Positions 18,435 to 28,694 of a stretch of DNA of 64,000 nucleotides are shown here, one piece after another (position 1 is the first letter of the stretch; every line of letters begins with the position of its first letter). The stretch is from an uncultured Veillonellaceae bacterium (GTDB lineage: Bacteria; Bacillota; Negativicutes; Veillonellales; Veillonellaceae). Made by a program: the position numbers and the translations under genes. The stretch lies in assembly GCA_945867815.1 (NCBI GenBank), contig CAMBIX010000011.1, forward strand, positions 1 to 64,000. Direction: 5' to 3'. The notes under the pieces were generated by a model, which worked only from the letters and a program-made list of their open reading frames with translations, searched no databases and was not told the DNA's origin.

Positions 18435-18474
18435 AACAAAAGGTTGGAATGGATTCCAACCTTTTGTTACTTTT
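18435..18474. terminator. Very strong perfect hairpin terminator
   Basis: AACAAAAGGTTGGAAT (18435-18450) and its exact complement at 18453-18468 are separated by only two bases and flanked by T-rich sequence on the plus side. It lies downstream of the 18514-19053 gene and upstream of the thi leader. Confidence 0.75.
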
Positions 18475-18513
18475 TACGCTTTTTAGAATTATATTCCTAT
18501 TTTATTATTACAT

Positions 18514-19053
18514 TTACCTATTATTCGCTAACAACCGCCGCATTATAAACTGAGCTAATACTACACCAATACTGCCCGTTACAATCTGTGGCCAGCCCAT
18601 AGAAAGAAGAATAGCTTGTTGCAACTTAAGCGGAAAAACCAACCAGATAAATAGCAAAGAAAAACCGCCATAGGCTAATCCACACTTAACAAGAGCGGCT
18701 ACAACCGCTACTAAGGACAGACGATAACCAATAAAACATTTTAAATAATAGACAACGGCCACATAGCCACTAGCGGCTACCCCTACAATAGGAATAAATA
18801 AAGGTAATGGTAACATCCCCTGTATAAAGGCTACACAAGGCGTCACCCAAGCAATAACCAACCCCTTACCTAAGCCATACCTCCAAGCAGCTAATACTTC
18901 CGTCATGCCAACGAGACTGCCAATAAGAAACTGAGTGCCCACTCGTGGCAGATAAGGAAAGAATATACGTAAACTCTGCACCAAAAGCGCTATAGCAAGA
19001 AGCAGTGACGTTCCCGTCACTGCTTCTACTTTTTTATGATTGGTATTCATCAT
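18514..19053 (-). CDS. Predicted membrane protein, ECF S-component-like
   Basis: The 179 residues form about five to six hydrophobic helices. Their pattern (IALLVQSLRIFFPYLPRVG, then QFLIGSLVG and later LPLPLFIPIVG) recalls ECF vitamin-transporter S components of unassigned substrate. It starts one base before the purA coding region ends, so the two are translationally coupled. Whether it moves a purine, a vitamin or something else cannot be told. No other ECF subunits are nearby. Confidence 0.55.
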   Translation of the reverse strand: MMNTNHKKVEAVTGTSLLLAIALLVQSLRIFFPYLPRVGTQFLIGSLVGMTEVLAAWRYGLGKGLVIAWVTPCVAFIQGMLPLPLFIPIVGVAASGYVAVVYYLKCFIGYRLSLVAVVAALVKCGLAYGGFSLLFIWLVFPLKLQQAILLSMGWPQIVTGSIGVVLAQFIMRRLLANNR

Positions 19054-20352
<1,299 letters not shown>

Positions 20353-20463
20353 TCAATCCTCTCTACGATGCACAACGCCTCTAAGTACACAAATGTAACG
20401 GTTCTTGTGCAAACTATTACACCTAATTATAGACTAAAATACAGCGTCTTTCAAATCGTAGTT

Positions 20464-20883
20464 CTAATCCTTATAATTTCCCGACACCCGTTTATCTACA
20501 ATCGCACTTTCTTCCTGCCGGTCCATAATGGCAGCTGGCCCCCGTTCCCCCGTACGAATCCGTACCGCATCAGCCACTTCAGTAACAAAGATTTTACCGT
20601 CACCAATCTGTCCTGTGTGACAAGCCTTAGTAGCGGCTTCAATAATAATATCTGGATCTATTTCACAGGCTACGATTTCTACTTTTACCTTAGGTAACAA
20701 ATTGACCTCTACAGCCTGTCCACGATACACTTCGCGAAAGCCTGTTGATAAACCACAGCCATACACCTGTGATACCGTCATACCCGTCACGCGTACAGCT
20801 CGCAAGGCATCTTTTAAATCTTCTAGCCGCTCTGGTCTCGTAATAATCTCTATCCGATAAATTTTCTTATCACTGGTTCCCAT
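20464..20883 (-). CDS. PII-family nitrogen regulatory protein without the uridylylation tyrosine
   Basis: The protein (139 residues) has the PII ferredoxin-like fold and sits downstream of the ammonium transporter gene, the usual amt-glnK pairing. In its T-loop region the sequence is EVYRGQAVEVNLLPKVK, where Val replaces the Tyr51 that is uridylylated in enterobacterial GlnB. The B-loop TGQIGDGKIFV, involved in ATP/2-oxoglutarate sensing, is conserved. It probably gates the Amt channel by direct binding without covalent modification. The C-terminus is extended by about 20 residues. Confidence 0.88.
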   Translation of the reverse strand: MGTSDKKIYRIEIITRPERLEDLKDALRAVRVTGMTVSQVYGCGLSTGFREVYRGQAVEVNLLPKVKVEIVACEIDPDIIIEAATKACHTGQIGDGKIFVTEVADAVRIRTGERGPAAIMDRQEESAIVDKRVSGNYKD

Positions 20884-21175
20884 TTTATACCGCCCCTTAT
20901 TGCCTACTTTTCTTCTATCTATTTTTATTACTTACTTTAATGTAAGCAATATATAGTCGTAAGAACTCATTCATAGATTCATAATTTAATAGACCTGTCA
21001 CCAATTCTGTACTAAGCTGCATCACAGTGTCTCTTTTCTCTATACGCGTTTAGGTCATCCTTAACACTTGGCAGAAAAGCCATTCTTTTCTATATTGAAG
21101 GCGCCATCGTTTATATAAGCTATGTTACACTATTAAATTCATTCATCAAAATTAATGAGTCCTATAATCCCTTAT

Positions 21176-22462
21176 TTATAATTTATGTTTACATCCTTCC
21201 GTTAACGGATTAGAAAAGCTGAGAGCACCTAAGGAATCCATATAAGCATAGCCCCGTTCTCCATGTTCCATAGTATCCATACCTACAATCTGTTCTCCTT
21301 CATCAGCCCGCACTCGCATACACAAGGTCATCAGCTTTATCACAATATAGGTAACAACTACGGCAAAGACAAGACAAGCTAATACACCTAAGATTTGAAT
21401 CCATAGCTGTTCGATATTGCCAAAGAAAAGGCCATCCGCACCAGCTGGATTTATCTCTTTACTAGCAAATAAACCGGTAGCTATAGCCCCCCAAATACCG
21501 CCAATACCATGAATGCCAAAAGCATCTAAGGAATCGTCATAGCGAAGTTTATTTTTTAACTGCGTCACCGCAAAGAAACATACCACACCACCTACAGCAC
21601 CTATAATAAGCGAAGACCAAACAGGTATAAAACCAGCTCCTGGCGTAATAGCAACTAAGCCAGACACGGCTCCTGATGCAGCGCCTAAGGTCGTCGGTTT
21701 ACCAGTTGCCCACGTCTCAAGACCAATCCAAGTAAGTAAGCCAATTCCAGCGGCTGTCTGTGTCGTCACCATAGCATGGGCAGCTATACCATTAGCTGCT
21801 AAGGCGCTACCTCCATTAAAGCCAAACCAACCAAACCACAAAAAAGCCATACCCATAATAATAAGAGGCAAATTATGAGGAATCATCGGCATACGACCAT
21901 AGCCAGCCCGCTTACCAACAACTAAGGCCACCACTAGACCAGACACCCCCGACAAAATATGAATAACGGTACCGCCAGCAAAATCTAAAATTCCCTTATC
22001 CTTAAGCCAGCCACCATCGCCCCATACCCAATGCGCCACTGGATCATATACAATAGTTGTCCAAATCAAAGCAAATAAAAAGAAAGGCCAGAACTTAATT
22101 CGTTCTACAAAAGACCCAGAAATGATACCTACCGTAATAATAGCAAACATCATTTGAAAAAGAGCAAATAATGCATGCGGTATTGTCGCTGCATACGTCT
22201 CATTTGCCGCTAAGCCGACCCCCGTAAACAAAGACCAATCCAAATTTCCTACCAAATGACCTAGGTCAGGCCCAAAAGACAGGCTATACCCACCTAAAAT
22301 CCACTGTGTTGATACGAGGCCCATAACTACAATGCACTGCATAATCGTATTTAACACATTCTTAACACGTACCATACCTCCATAAAACAAAGCAATAGCT
22401 GGTGTCATTAACATAACCATAGCCATAGCAATTAGCATAAACGCTGTATCACCGCTATTCAT
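21176..22462 (-). CDS. amt: Ammonium transporter Amt
   Basis: The protein (428 residues from the ATG at 22462) is an eleven-helix ammonium channel. Signatures include MTPAIALFYGGMVR, DFAGGTVIHILSG and DSLDAFGIHGIGGIWGA, which supply the twin pore histidines. I prefer ATG 22462 over the upstream in-frame start at 22495 because of the ribosome binding site GGAGAGGGGAG just before it. The PII gene follows 292 bases downstream, and the intervening 20884-21175 shows nothing else. A strong hairpin at 22492-22535 lies immediately upstream. Confidence 0.93.
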   Translation of the reverse strand: MNSGDTAFMLIAMAMVMLMTPAIALFYGGMVRVKNVLNTIMQCIVVMGLVSTQWILGGYSLSFGPDLGHLVGNLDWSLFTGVGLAANETYAATIPHALFALFQMMFAIITVGIISGSFVERIKFWPFFLFALIWTTIVYDPVAHWVWGDGGWLKDKGILDFAGGTVIHILSGVSGLVVALVVGKRAGYGRMPMIPHNLPLIIMGMAFLWFGWFGFNGGSALAANGIAAHAMVTTQTAAGIGLLTWIGLETWATGKPTTLGAASGAVSGLVAITPGAGFIPVWSSLIIGAVGGVVCFFAVTQLKNKLRYDDSLDAFGIHGIGGIWGAIATGLFASKEINPAGADGLFFGNIEQLWIQILGVLACLVFAVVVTYIVIKLMTLCMRVRADEGEQIVGMDTMEHGERGYAYMDSLGALSFSNPLTEGCKHKL

Positions 22463-22486
22463 ACATATCTCCCCTCTCCTTTTTCT

Positions 22487-22535
22487 AAAAAGCAAAGAGG
22501 CCGATAGCTACTTACGTAACTATCGGCCTCTTTGC
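22487..22535 (-). terminator. Perfect 16-bp hairpin with T-run directly before amt
   Basis: On the minus strand GCAAAGAGGCCGATAG (22492-22507) and its exact complement (22520-22535) form the stem, followed by TTTTT. It ends only about 25 bases before the amt start and overlaps no ribosome binding site. It may terminate the hicB transcript or act as an attenuator for amt. Confidence 0.75.
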
Positions 22536-22620
22536 CGTCTATAAAATTATGTTATTATTCTACACCCCATAAAGAAAAAAGACAAGCGCTACTAACCATG
22601 TATACAGTATTTTTAATTAT

Positions 22621-22965
22621 CTATAATACCTTCCGCTCAAGCTTTTCATTAATAGCTTGAGCAACAAATTGATTCATTGTGATTCCTTCATCAGCCGCTT
22701 CCAATGCTAGCTGCTTATGAACTTCAGGACTAATCCGCACATTGAATACCCCTTTAAATTCTTTTTCTGGCTCTTTACCTTTTGTTTTACAAAAATTAAT
22801 ATACGTATCTACACTTTCTTGAAAAGAATCATGCAACTCATCAACAGATCGACCATGAAAATTTAAAGAATCCACAATACCAAGAACCTTACCAACGAAA
22901 ATCTGATCTTCTTCATCAAACTGTATACTTGTATGATACCCTCTATATGTCATAAGCGAATTCAT
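22621..22965 (-). CDS. HicB-family antitoxin (partner toxin is broken)
   Basis: The 114-residue protein has an N-terminal HicB partial RNase-H-like fold (YRGYHTSIQFDEEDQIFVG). A C-terminal ribbon-helix-helix/Arc-type DNA-binding stretch follows (FNVRISPEVHKQLALEAADE). HicB proteins neutralise HicA mRNA interferases and repress their own promoter. Here the start ATG overlaps the stop of hicA (ATGA), but that toxin has two premature stops. The antitoxin reading frame itself is intact. Confidence 0.82.
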   Translation of the reverse strand: MNSLMTYRGYHTSIQFDEEDQIFVGKVLGIVDSLNFHGRSVDELHDSFQESVDTYINFCKTKGKEPEKEFKGVFNVRISPEVHKQLALEAADEGITMNQFVAQAINEKLERKVL

Positions 22966-23225
22966 TTACATTCACTCACTTCCGTCAAAAATTGTCGTAC
23001 CATCTTCACTTGATACCTATATAATTCATTCCCTGGATGTGGTCCATCAAATTGCAAAATTCGTCCCGTCAGCTCATGATAATAACCAATCCCAGACCCT
23101 CTACCTCCAGAAAATTTTTCACAACCACACTTCTTCATTAATTGATCTAATTACCTAATAGTAAAATTAGTAGGCATAGGCTACCTATACAAAAGTCGCA
23201 ATAACTCTTCTCTCTTAGGCACCAT
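22962..23225 (-). pseudogene. HicA-type toxin gene with two in-frame stops
   Basis: From ATG 23225, with GGGGGAGTT upstream, the frame runs 88 codons to a TGA overlapping the hicB start. Two stops interrupt it: TAG after ELLRLLYR and TAA after PTNFTIR. The rest reads LMKKCGCEKFSGGRGSGIGY and onward through QFDGPHPGNELYRYQVKMV, typical of the longer HicA-like toxins. The toxin is therefore inactive while the antitoxin persists. Confidence 0.8.
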
Positions 23226-23378
23226 AACTCCCCCTATACCATGTAACTATCCTTTATCTGTCAATAGAAGAATATCCTATCATCCCTTTTTCCATAAGCA
23301 CCGCTCACCTTATAAATATCCCCTCTTGTTATTATGGCTAAATTTATACTATAATATAGCCACAAAGGAGTTGATACT

Positions 23379-23639
23379 ATGCAAATTATCCCTATGCGTG
23401 ATTTAAAAAACACAAAAGATATAGAACAACGCTGTGCCAAAGAAAACGGCCCTATCTATGTAACTAAAAACGGCTATGGATCACTAGTAGTTATGAACAT
23501 AGACTACTATGAAAAAACGATGCAAAAAATTTACGAAGCTAAACTACTCATGGAAGGCCTTACCGACATAAAAAATAAAGAAACAGTCAATGGCTCAACC
23601 GCTTTAAACGAAATTTGGAGCAAATATGGCATCCAATAA
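23379..23639 (+). CDS. Phd/YefM-family antitoxin
   Basis: The 86 residues begin MQIIPMRDLKNTKDIEQRC, the usual start of Phd/YefM antitoxins. A GPIYVTKNGYGSLVVM strand follows, and an acidic C-terminal toxin-binding tail. AAAGGAG lies 7 bases before the ATG. The gene overlaps its toxin by 14 bases. Autoregulation of the pair by the antitoxin is expected from the family. Confidence 0.88.
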   Translation: MQIIPMRDLKNTKDIEQRCAKENGPIYVTKNGYGSLVVMNIDYYEKTMQKIYEAKLLMEGLTDIKNKETVNGSTALNEIWSKYGIQ

Positions 23640-23964
23640 CAAATTCACTTTTCGCCTAACGCACCTAGCTCAACAAGATGTAGAATTAATCATTAAATAC
23701 ATCACAGAAGACCTAGCTAATCAACCAGCTGCCATTCATTTTAAGAACAAACTAGAAACAGCTATTCAAGAAGCTTGCCATTTTCCTGAAAGTGGTTTAC
23801 CCATCCATAATAACTTTCTTCCTAACCTACCTATCAGAAAAAAAATAATCGGAAACTATATCATGTACTACTATCCAGATACTAGTGCTAACATAATCTA
23901 TATTGTTCGCATTATTTATGCCAAAAGGAATCTAACCGAAATTTTACAAGCCCTTAAACTCTAA
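23626..23964 (+). CDS. RelE/ParE-superfamily toxin
   Basis: The 112-residue protein has the ParE/RelE pattern: FRLTHLAQQDVELIIKYI at the start, basic RKKIIGNYIMYYYPD in the middle and VRIIYAKRN near the end. It is translationally coupled to the upstream antitoxin. ParE-type members poison gyrase and RelE-type members cleave ribosome-bound mRNA; the sequence alone does not decide. No lesion is visible, so the module appears functional. Confidence 0.87.
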   Translation: MASNNKFTFRLTHLAQQDVELIIKYITEDLANQPAAIHFKNKLETAIQEACHFPESGLPIHNNFLPNLPIRKKIIGNYIMYYYPDTSANIIYIVRIIYAKRNLTEILQALKL

Positions 23965-24028
23965 CCTCGCCCTTTTCCCATAAGCTCCATTCGCCTTGTA
24001 AAATCCTCTATATCTTTATTAGTTAAAA

Positions 24029-24165
24029 AGAGTCTATACTTCTCGCACACAATAAACGAAGAGAGCACATACAACCCGTTAAAGAGCCTTGCGTTAGCAC
24101 CAGCTCGCGAGGGTTGTATGTGCTCTCATTATCTATTCACCCGAGAGAATGTATAGACTCTTGAC
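24029..24165. terminator. Nested double hairpin between convergent genes (family 1, copy 4, reversed)
   Basis: An outer stem pairs AAGAGTCTATAC (about 24029-24040) with GTATAGACTCTT (about 24150-24162). Inside it a perfect 17-bp stem pairs 24061-24077 with 24111-24127. That inner stem encloses the reversed conserved core CCCGTTAAAGAGCCTT and onward, shared with copies at 6612, 10688 and 15706. It serves as bidirectional terminator for the ParE-like gene and purB. One hairpin appears to sit inside another. Confidence 0.75.
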
Positions 24166-24181
24166 TTTTTACATTAAGATT

Positions 24182-25474
24182 TTACAAGCCGAACCGTGCG
24201 AATATTTCATCAACATGCATCAATGTCGCATGCGGATCAAAGCAAGCATCAATTTCTTCATCCGTTAAGTACTTCTTAATATCTTCATCATTCTTAAGAC
24301 CCTTATTAAAGTCCTTGCCTTCTAACCAGCGCGCCATAGCATTACGCTGTACCCAACGATAGGCTTGGTCACGGAAAGCCCCTTTATCAACTAAAGCCGT
24401 TAAGATACGCTGACTGTAAATCAAGCCACCCGTTAAGTTCAAATCCTGCATCATCTTATCTGGATAAACTAACAACTTATCAATAACCTTCGTTGCTAAG
24501 CTTAACATATAATCAACCGTAATCGTGCTGTCTGGTAAAATAACACGTTCAACAGAACTATGAGAAATATCACGTTCATGCCATAAAGCCACATCTTCCA
24601 AAGCGGCCTGTGCATTACCACGTACCACACGAGCCAATCCACAAATACGTTCACACGTAATTGGATTCCGTTTATGAGGCATAGCAGAAGACCCCTTTTG
24701 TTTAGGGCTAAAATATTCTTCTGCTTCACGCACTTCTGTACGCTGCAAATGACGAACTTCTAAGGCAATCTTATCTAAGGTACTAGCAATAATAGCCAAA
24801 GTCGTACATAGTTCAGCATGACGGTCACGCTGTACAACCTGCGTGGCAATTTTAACAGGCGTTAATTCTAATTTTTCACATACATATTTTTCAACAGCTG
24901 GATCAATAACCGAATAGGTCCCAACAGCACCAGACAACTTACCAACAGCAACAACCTTCTTTGCATGTTCTAAGCGTTCAATATCCCGTTCGATTTCAGC
25001 CATCCACAATAACATCTTAAGACCAAACGTCGTTGGTTCTGCATGAATCCCATGGGTACGACCAATAATCGGTGTATGTTTAAACTCAACGGCTCGGCGT
25101 TTTAACACATCATGAAAAGTATGCAAGTCGCGAAGAATGATGTCGCAAGCCTGCTTCATCATAACGCCCATAGCTGTATCCTTCACATCGGTAGACGTCA
25201 TACCTAAATGGATATACTTGGCTTCATCACCTACATATTCCCCAACAGCTGTTAAAAAGGAAATAATATCATGATTGGTTTCCTTTTCAATTTCATGAAT
25301 CCGTTCCACTTCAAAATCTGCTTTTTCACGGATAACCTTAACCGCTTCCTTAGGAATATTTCCTAACTGAGCCTGCGCTTCACAAGCCAAAATTTCAACT
25401 TCCAACATCTGCTGGAACTCATTGCGTTCACTCCAAATATGACCCATTTCTTCACGGGTATAACGTTCAATCAT
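24182..25474 (-). CDS. purB: Adenylosuccinate lyase
   Basis: PurB cleaves fumarate from adenylosuccinate and from SAICAR in purine synthesis. The length (430) is normal. The superfamily signature GSSAMPHKRNP and the HLGMTSTDVKDT and GRTHGIHAEPT segments with catalytic histidines are intact. It is transcribed alone on the minus strand between the nested terminator and a 301-base gap (25475-25775) that holds only a family 2 repeat. Confidence 0.96.
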   Translation of the reverse strand: MIERYTREEMGHIWSERNEFQQMLEVEILACEAQAQLGNIPKEAVKVIREKADFEVERIHEIEKETNHDIISFLTAVGEYVGDEAKYIHLGMTSTDVKDTAMGVMMKQACDIILRDLHTFHDVLKRRAVEFKHTPIIGRTHGIHAEPTTFGLKMLLWMAEIERDIERLEHAKKVVAVGKLSGAVGTYSVIDPAVEKYVCEKLELTPVKIATQVVQRDRHAELCTTLAIIASTLDKIALEVRHLQRTEVREAEEYFSPKQKGSSAMPHKRNPITCERICGLARVVRGNAQAALEDVALWHERDISHSSVERVILPDSTITVDYMLSLATKVIDKLLVYPDKMMQDLNLTGGLIYSQRILTALVDKGAFRDQAYRWVQRNAMARWLEGKDFNKGLKNDEDIKKYLTDEEIDACFDPHATLMHVDEIFARFGL

Positions 25475-25659
25475 GAATGACTCCTCCTGCCTTTATACAA
25501 AAGTTATACTTAATTATAACACAGTTTATATAAGCTCACCATATAACAATGTCAACTTTCATCCCTTTTAAGCCTAACTAAAGCTTGCTTTTCTTCTATT
25601 GATTATTAATTGTTAAAATTAGTATACAAGCCAATACTATTACTCTCTAGGTACTAATT

Positions 25660-25738
25660 CACGACGCGGTCAATGTCTCTCACAGGCGACCTTCCGCTAG
25701 GACTGAGCCGAGAGAGCCTTGACCATTTCCATGCTCTG
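25660..25738. repeat. Dispersed palindromic repeat, family 2, copy C
   Basis: CACGACGC opens and CATTTCCATGCTCTGG closes the element. Arms GGTCAATGTCTCTC (25668-25681) and GAGAGAGCCTTGACC (25710-25724) pair. It shares the outer motifs with copies at 6851, 56213 and 62071, but the arm sequence is its own. Confidence 0.5.
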
Positions 25739-25775
25739 GCATTATATATTGCATAACACAATTAACAGAAAGTAC

Positions 25776-28694
25776 CTATAGGCGCTCAACTTGTGTCTGC
25801 GATAACTGATAACAGTCAATCCCTTCTATCTTTTGTGCTAATTCCAAAACCCGTTTATGACAAGTAAAGATCAAAATTTGTTCTGTCTTTGCTAACTGCG
25901 CCAACAAACGCAAGGCAGACTGACTCCGTTCTTCATCAAACCGTACTAATATATCATCCAAGATAATAGGCAAAGGCTCTACCTGCTCACCGAAGGCCTG
26001 GGCTAAACTCAAACGAATGGCCAAATAGACTTGATCCGCGAGCCCACTACTCCACTTGCTAGCCGGCACTCGTTGCCCGCTCTTATCAATCACATGAACA
26101 CCACGACTTACCTGAGCTGTATCTAACTGATAAGCCCCCTTTGTCAAAAGCGAAATATAACGAGATGCCCGTTCCAAAGCCTTAGGCTGCTTATCTTTTT
26201 CATAGTCAGCCTGTGCCCGCTCCATAAAGGTAGCAATTAAAACCTGCGTAGCCCAATCCTCTAAGGTCTGCTTAAGTCCATTTTCTAACTGTTCCTTTTG
26301 CTGCAAAGTCTTAGCCATAGTTGTATCAAGACCAATCTGCCGCATTTCTTCCTGCACTTGCCCTCGTTCTTCATAAAGAGACGCTAAGCGCTTGGATAAG
26401 CTAGCTATCTCTTCTTGCCCGCGCTGGCTTTCTTTCTGCCATTTCTTCTTATTACCACTCTTCAACCGCCGATACAATAACTCACGCCGTTCACCGGTTG
26501 GTGCCAATAAGTCTAACTGCACACGGCTCTGCTGATAAATCGTATCCCACTGTTTATATTGATCCTGTGCCAGCAAACGTTTCCTATATTCACCAGCCGT
26601 ATCAATACCGGCTCGCTGCAAGAGGTCCTGTTGCTCAATTAAGAGTTCCTTTTCCTTGCGGTTCCATGTATCGTATTCATCCCGATAGGTCTTACGCTGG
26701 GATTCCTTTTGCTCCCAACGAATTTGATTTTTCTTAAAGGTCTGCAAAGCTAAATAAATACGCCGTAACTCAACCATGGTTGGCACTGCATGTATGCCTA
26801 AATTAGTCCATAACTCCCGTGCCCTATCCACAATCTCACGTAAGGCTTCCTTATGGTCAGCTAATCGCTTTTCATAGCCTTCTAAAGTATGATACTGTTC
26901 CATATACTGGTCGTATTCCTGCTTCATACCAAAGAAATCGCTATCCATGAGTATCTGACTAGCGGCCTCTGGCAACCAAGCCTGCCAATTGGCTAGGGCC
27001 TGACTACTATCCGCTTCTAGCTTACGACCTTCTTCACGCCAAGCGGCTTCCTGCTGCTCATAGCCATGATACTTAGCAAGCTCCACATCATAGCTATAAT
27101 ACTGCTTGCGCTCCTCTTCGACTTCCTTTTTAATAGCATCCATGGCTTCAACCGATTCTGGCAAGGTCCACCCATAAGGCTTAACTAAATCCACCATAAC
27201 TCGATCTAATTCTTCTTGACTCCGTTCTTGCCCTAGATTTTCTGCTAGCTTGTTTCGCTGGTTATACCATCCATAGGCACCTAGCCCAATAGCCGCAGCC
27301 AAGAAGACACTACAGCCTACAAAGCCTAAGGAAAGCCCCATAAGTCCCATTACACCACTAATGATAGCCAAGGCAAAGCAAAGCCCTGCTAGTCCATACC
27401 ACAAGTGATTTTTACTTGTTTCAGCCTCTTGCCTTTTGGCTGTTAGTTGACCCGTTTGCTTTTCTAAAAATAGGGCTTGTAACTGATTACAATCCTCTAC
27501 TTTTTTATCTAACTGTTCTTTAGCCGTCTTAACGTCCTTAGCATTTTGCAATTCCACAGGGCATTGGGGCTGCCTTGTCTTCCACTGGTCATAGGCTTCC
27601 CTTGTGCGGCGCAATTCATTGGCACAACGTTCCCCTTCTATCCAGTTGACCACCTCTGGCATAGCCCGATCGGCCCGCCAAGCCGTATACATACGGCGCG
27701 ATAAAGCCAAGCGTTCTCGTACCTTTTGTATATAAGCATCACCTTGAGCACATTCCTTATCCAGTTGCTTCCACTTGGACAGATCAGCATACAAGTCCTC
27801 TATTTCTCGACTATACTGACCAATGGGCGAATCGGGAGAAAAATGATCAGGCATGAGGTCTTCTTCTTTACCCCGCCAAATTCGCATATGCTCCTGACAA
27901 TTAGCCAGTTGAGCATCTAGGGTTAAGAAGGCCTCTCTATCTAGCTTTTTCGTATCCGCCAGCTCAGCCATCTTACTCTTGGCTTCTTCTGCCCGCTTAT
28001 ACGTATCCCAAGCGCGGAGCACCATATCGATGCTATCCGTGTACTCTTGCCATTCATTTAAGCGTTCTTGTAACTCCTCTTCTGTTTTTGTCGTTCCTTC
28101 TAACTTCTGCTGCAGAGCTAAATAATCCGTTTCTTTCTTTTCTAGCTGGGCCAGTGCTTCTTTTTTCTCTTTTAACGCCTCTAATAAGACATTAATCTTA
28201 CGCTTTCCATTAGCCGATGCCACCAAGAGTCCAGCCGAGGCGGCTTCTAATTCCTTAACTGCGGTCCCTAGTTTTTCACCACCAGAAGCGCCAAAGAAAC
28301 GGGCCCGAATATCAACTTCAGAGATAATATCAGCGCCCTGCAAATCCTCTAGTGTAATGGCAAACACTCGATCATAGGTCTTATAATCTAACCCATACCA
28401 CCAGTAAGTAGAGGGCTCTTCTGCAATCGCCGGCTGGCCCAGCTTATAAAAGTCCAAGGTCTTACCTTGCCGGCCAATACGGTAATCGTCCCCCTTATGG
28501 GTAACAGTTAAATGACCGTGCACATCGGCTCGACCTCGCCCCTTTGTACCAAAGAGCAAACCTCTAAGCGCCTTTAATAAAGACGTCTTTCCACTTTCAT
28601 TGGAGCCATAAAAAAGCTGTACCCCTTGCCCCATGGTAAAGGACCAATCGTGATACGGACCATATTCATTGATGTAAATATCTTTAATCTTCAT
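25776..28694 (-). CDS. SbcC/YhaN-like SMC-type ATPase
   Basis: The 972-residue protein opens with an ABC-type Walker A motif GSNESGKTSLLKAL. It continues through long coiled coils with a central hydrophobic pair of helices (about residues 435-490). It closes with the signature SSGLADQVYLAIR and Walker B LPIILDDILVRF. The layout, including the membrane-like hairpin, fits the YhaN branch of SbcC relatives. It overlaps its partner nuclease by 11 bases. Together they probably form an Mre11-Rad50-like complex acting on DNA ends, possibly membrane-anchored. Confidence 0.85.
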   Translation of the reverse strand: MKIKDIYINEYGPYHDWSFTMGQGVQLFYGSNESGKTSLLKALRGLLFGTKGRGRADVHGHLTVTHKGDDYRIGRQGKTLDFYKLGQPAIAEEPSTYWWYGLDYKTYDRVFAITLEDLQGADIISEVDIRARFFGASGGEKLGTAVKELEAASAGLLVASANGKRKINVLLEALKEKKEALAQLEKKETDYLALQQKLEGTTKTEEELQERLNEWQEYTDSIDMVLRAWDTYKRAEEAKSKMAELADTKKLDREAFLTLDAQLANCQEHMRIWRGKEEDLMPDHFSPDSPIGQYSREIEDLYADLSKWKQLDKECAQGDAYIQKVRERLALSRRMYTAWRADRAMPEVVNWIEGERCANELRRTREAYDQWKTRQPQCPVELQNAKDVKTAKEQLDKKVEDCNQLQALFLEKQTGQLTAKRQEAETSKNHLWYGLAGLCFALAIISGVMGLMGLSLGFVGCSVFLAAAIGLGAYGWYNQRNKLAENLGQERSQEELDRVMVDLVKPYGWTLPESVEAMDAIKKEVEEERKQYYSYDVELAKYHGYEQQEAAWREEGRKLEADSSQALANWQAWLPEAASQILMDSDFFGMKQEYDQYMEQYHTLEGYEKRLADHKEALREIVDRARELWTNLGIHAVPTMVELRRIYLALQTFKKNQIRWEQKESQRKTYRDEYDTWNRKEKELLIEQQDLLQRAGIDTAGEYRKRLLAQDQYKQWDTIYQQSRVQLDLLAPTGERRELLYRRLKSGNKKKWQKESQRGQEEIASLSKRLASLYEERGQVQEEMRQIGLDTTMAKTLQQKEQLENGLKQTLEDWATQVLIATFMERAQADYEKDKQPKALERASRYISLLTKGAYQLDTAQVSRGVHVIDKSGQRVPASKWSSGLADQVYLAIRLSLAQAFGEQVEPLPIILDDILVRFDEERSQSALRLLAQLAKTEQILIFTCHKRVLELAQKIEGIDCYQLSQTQVERL

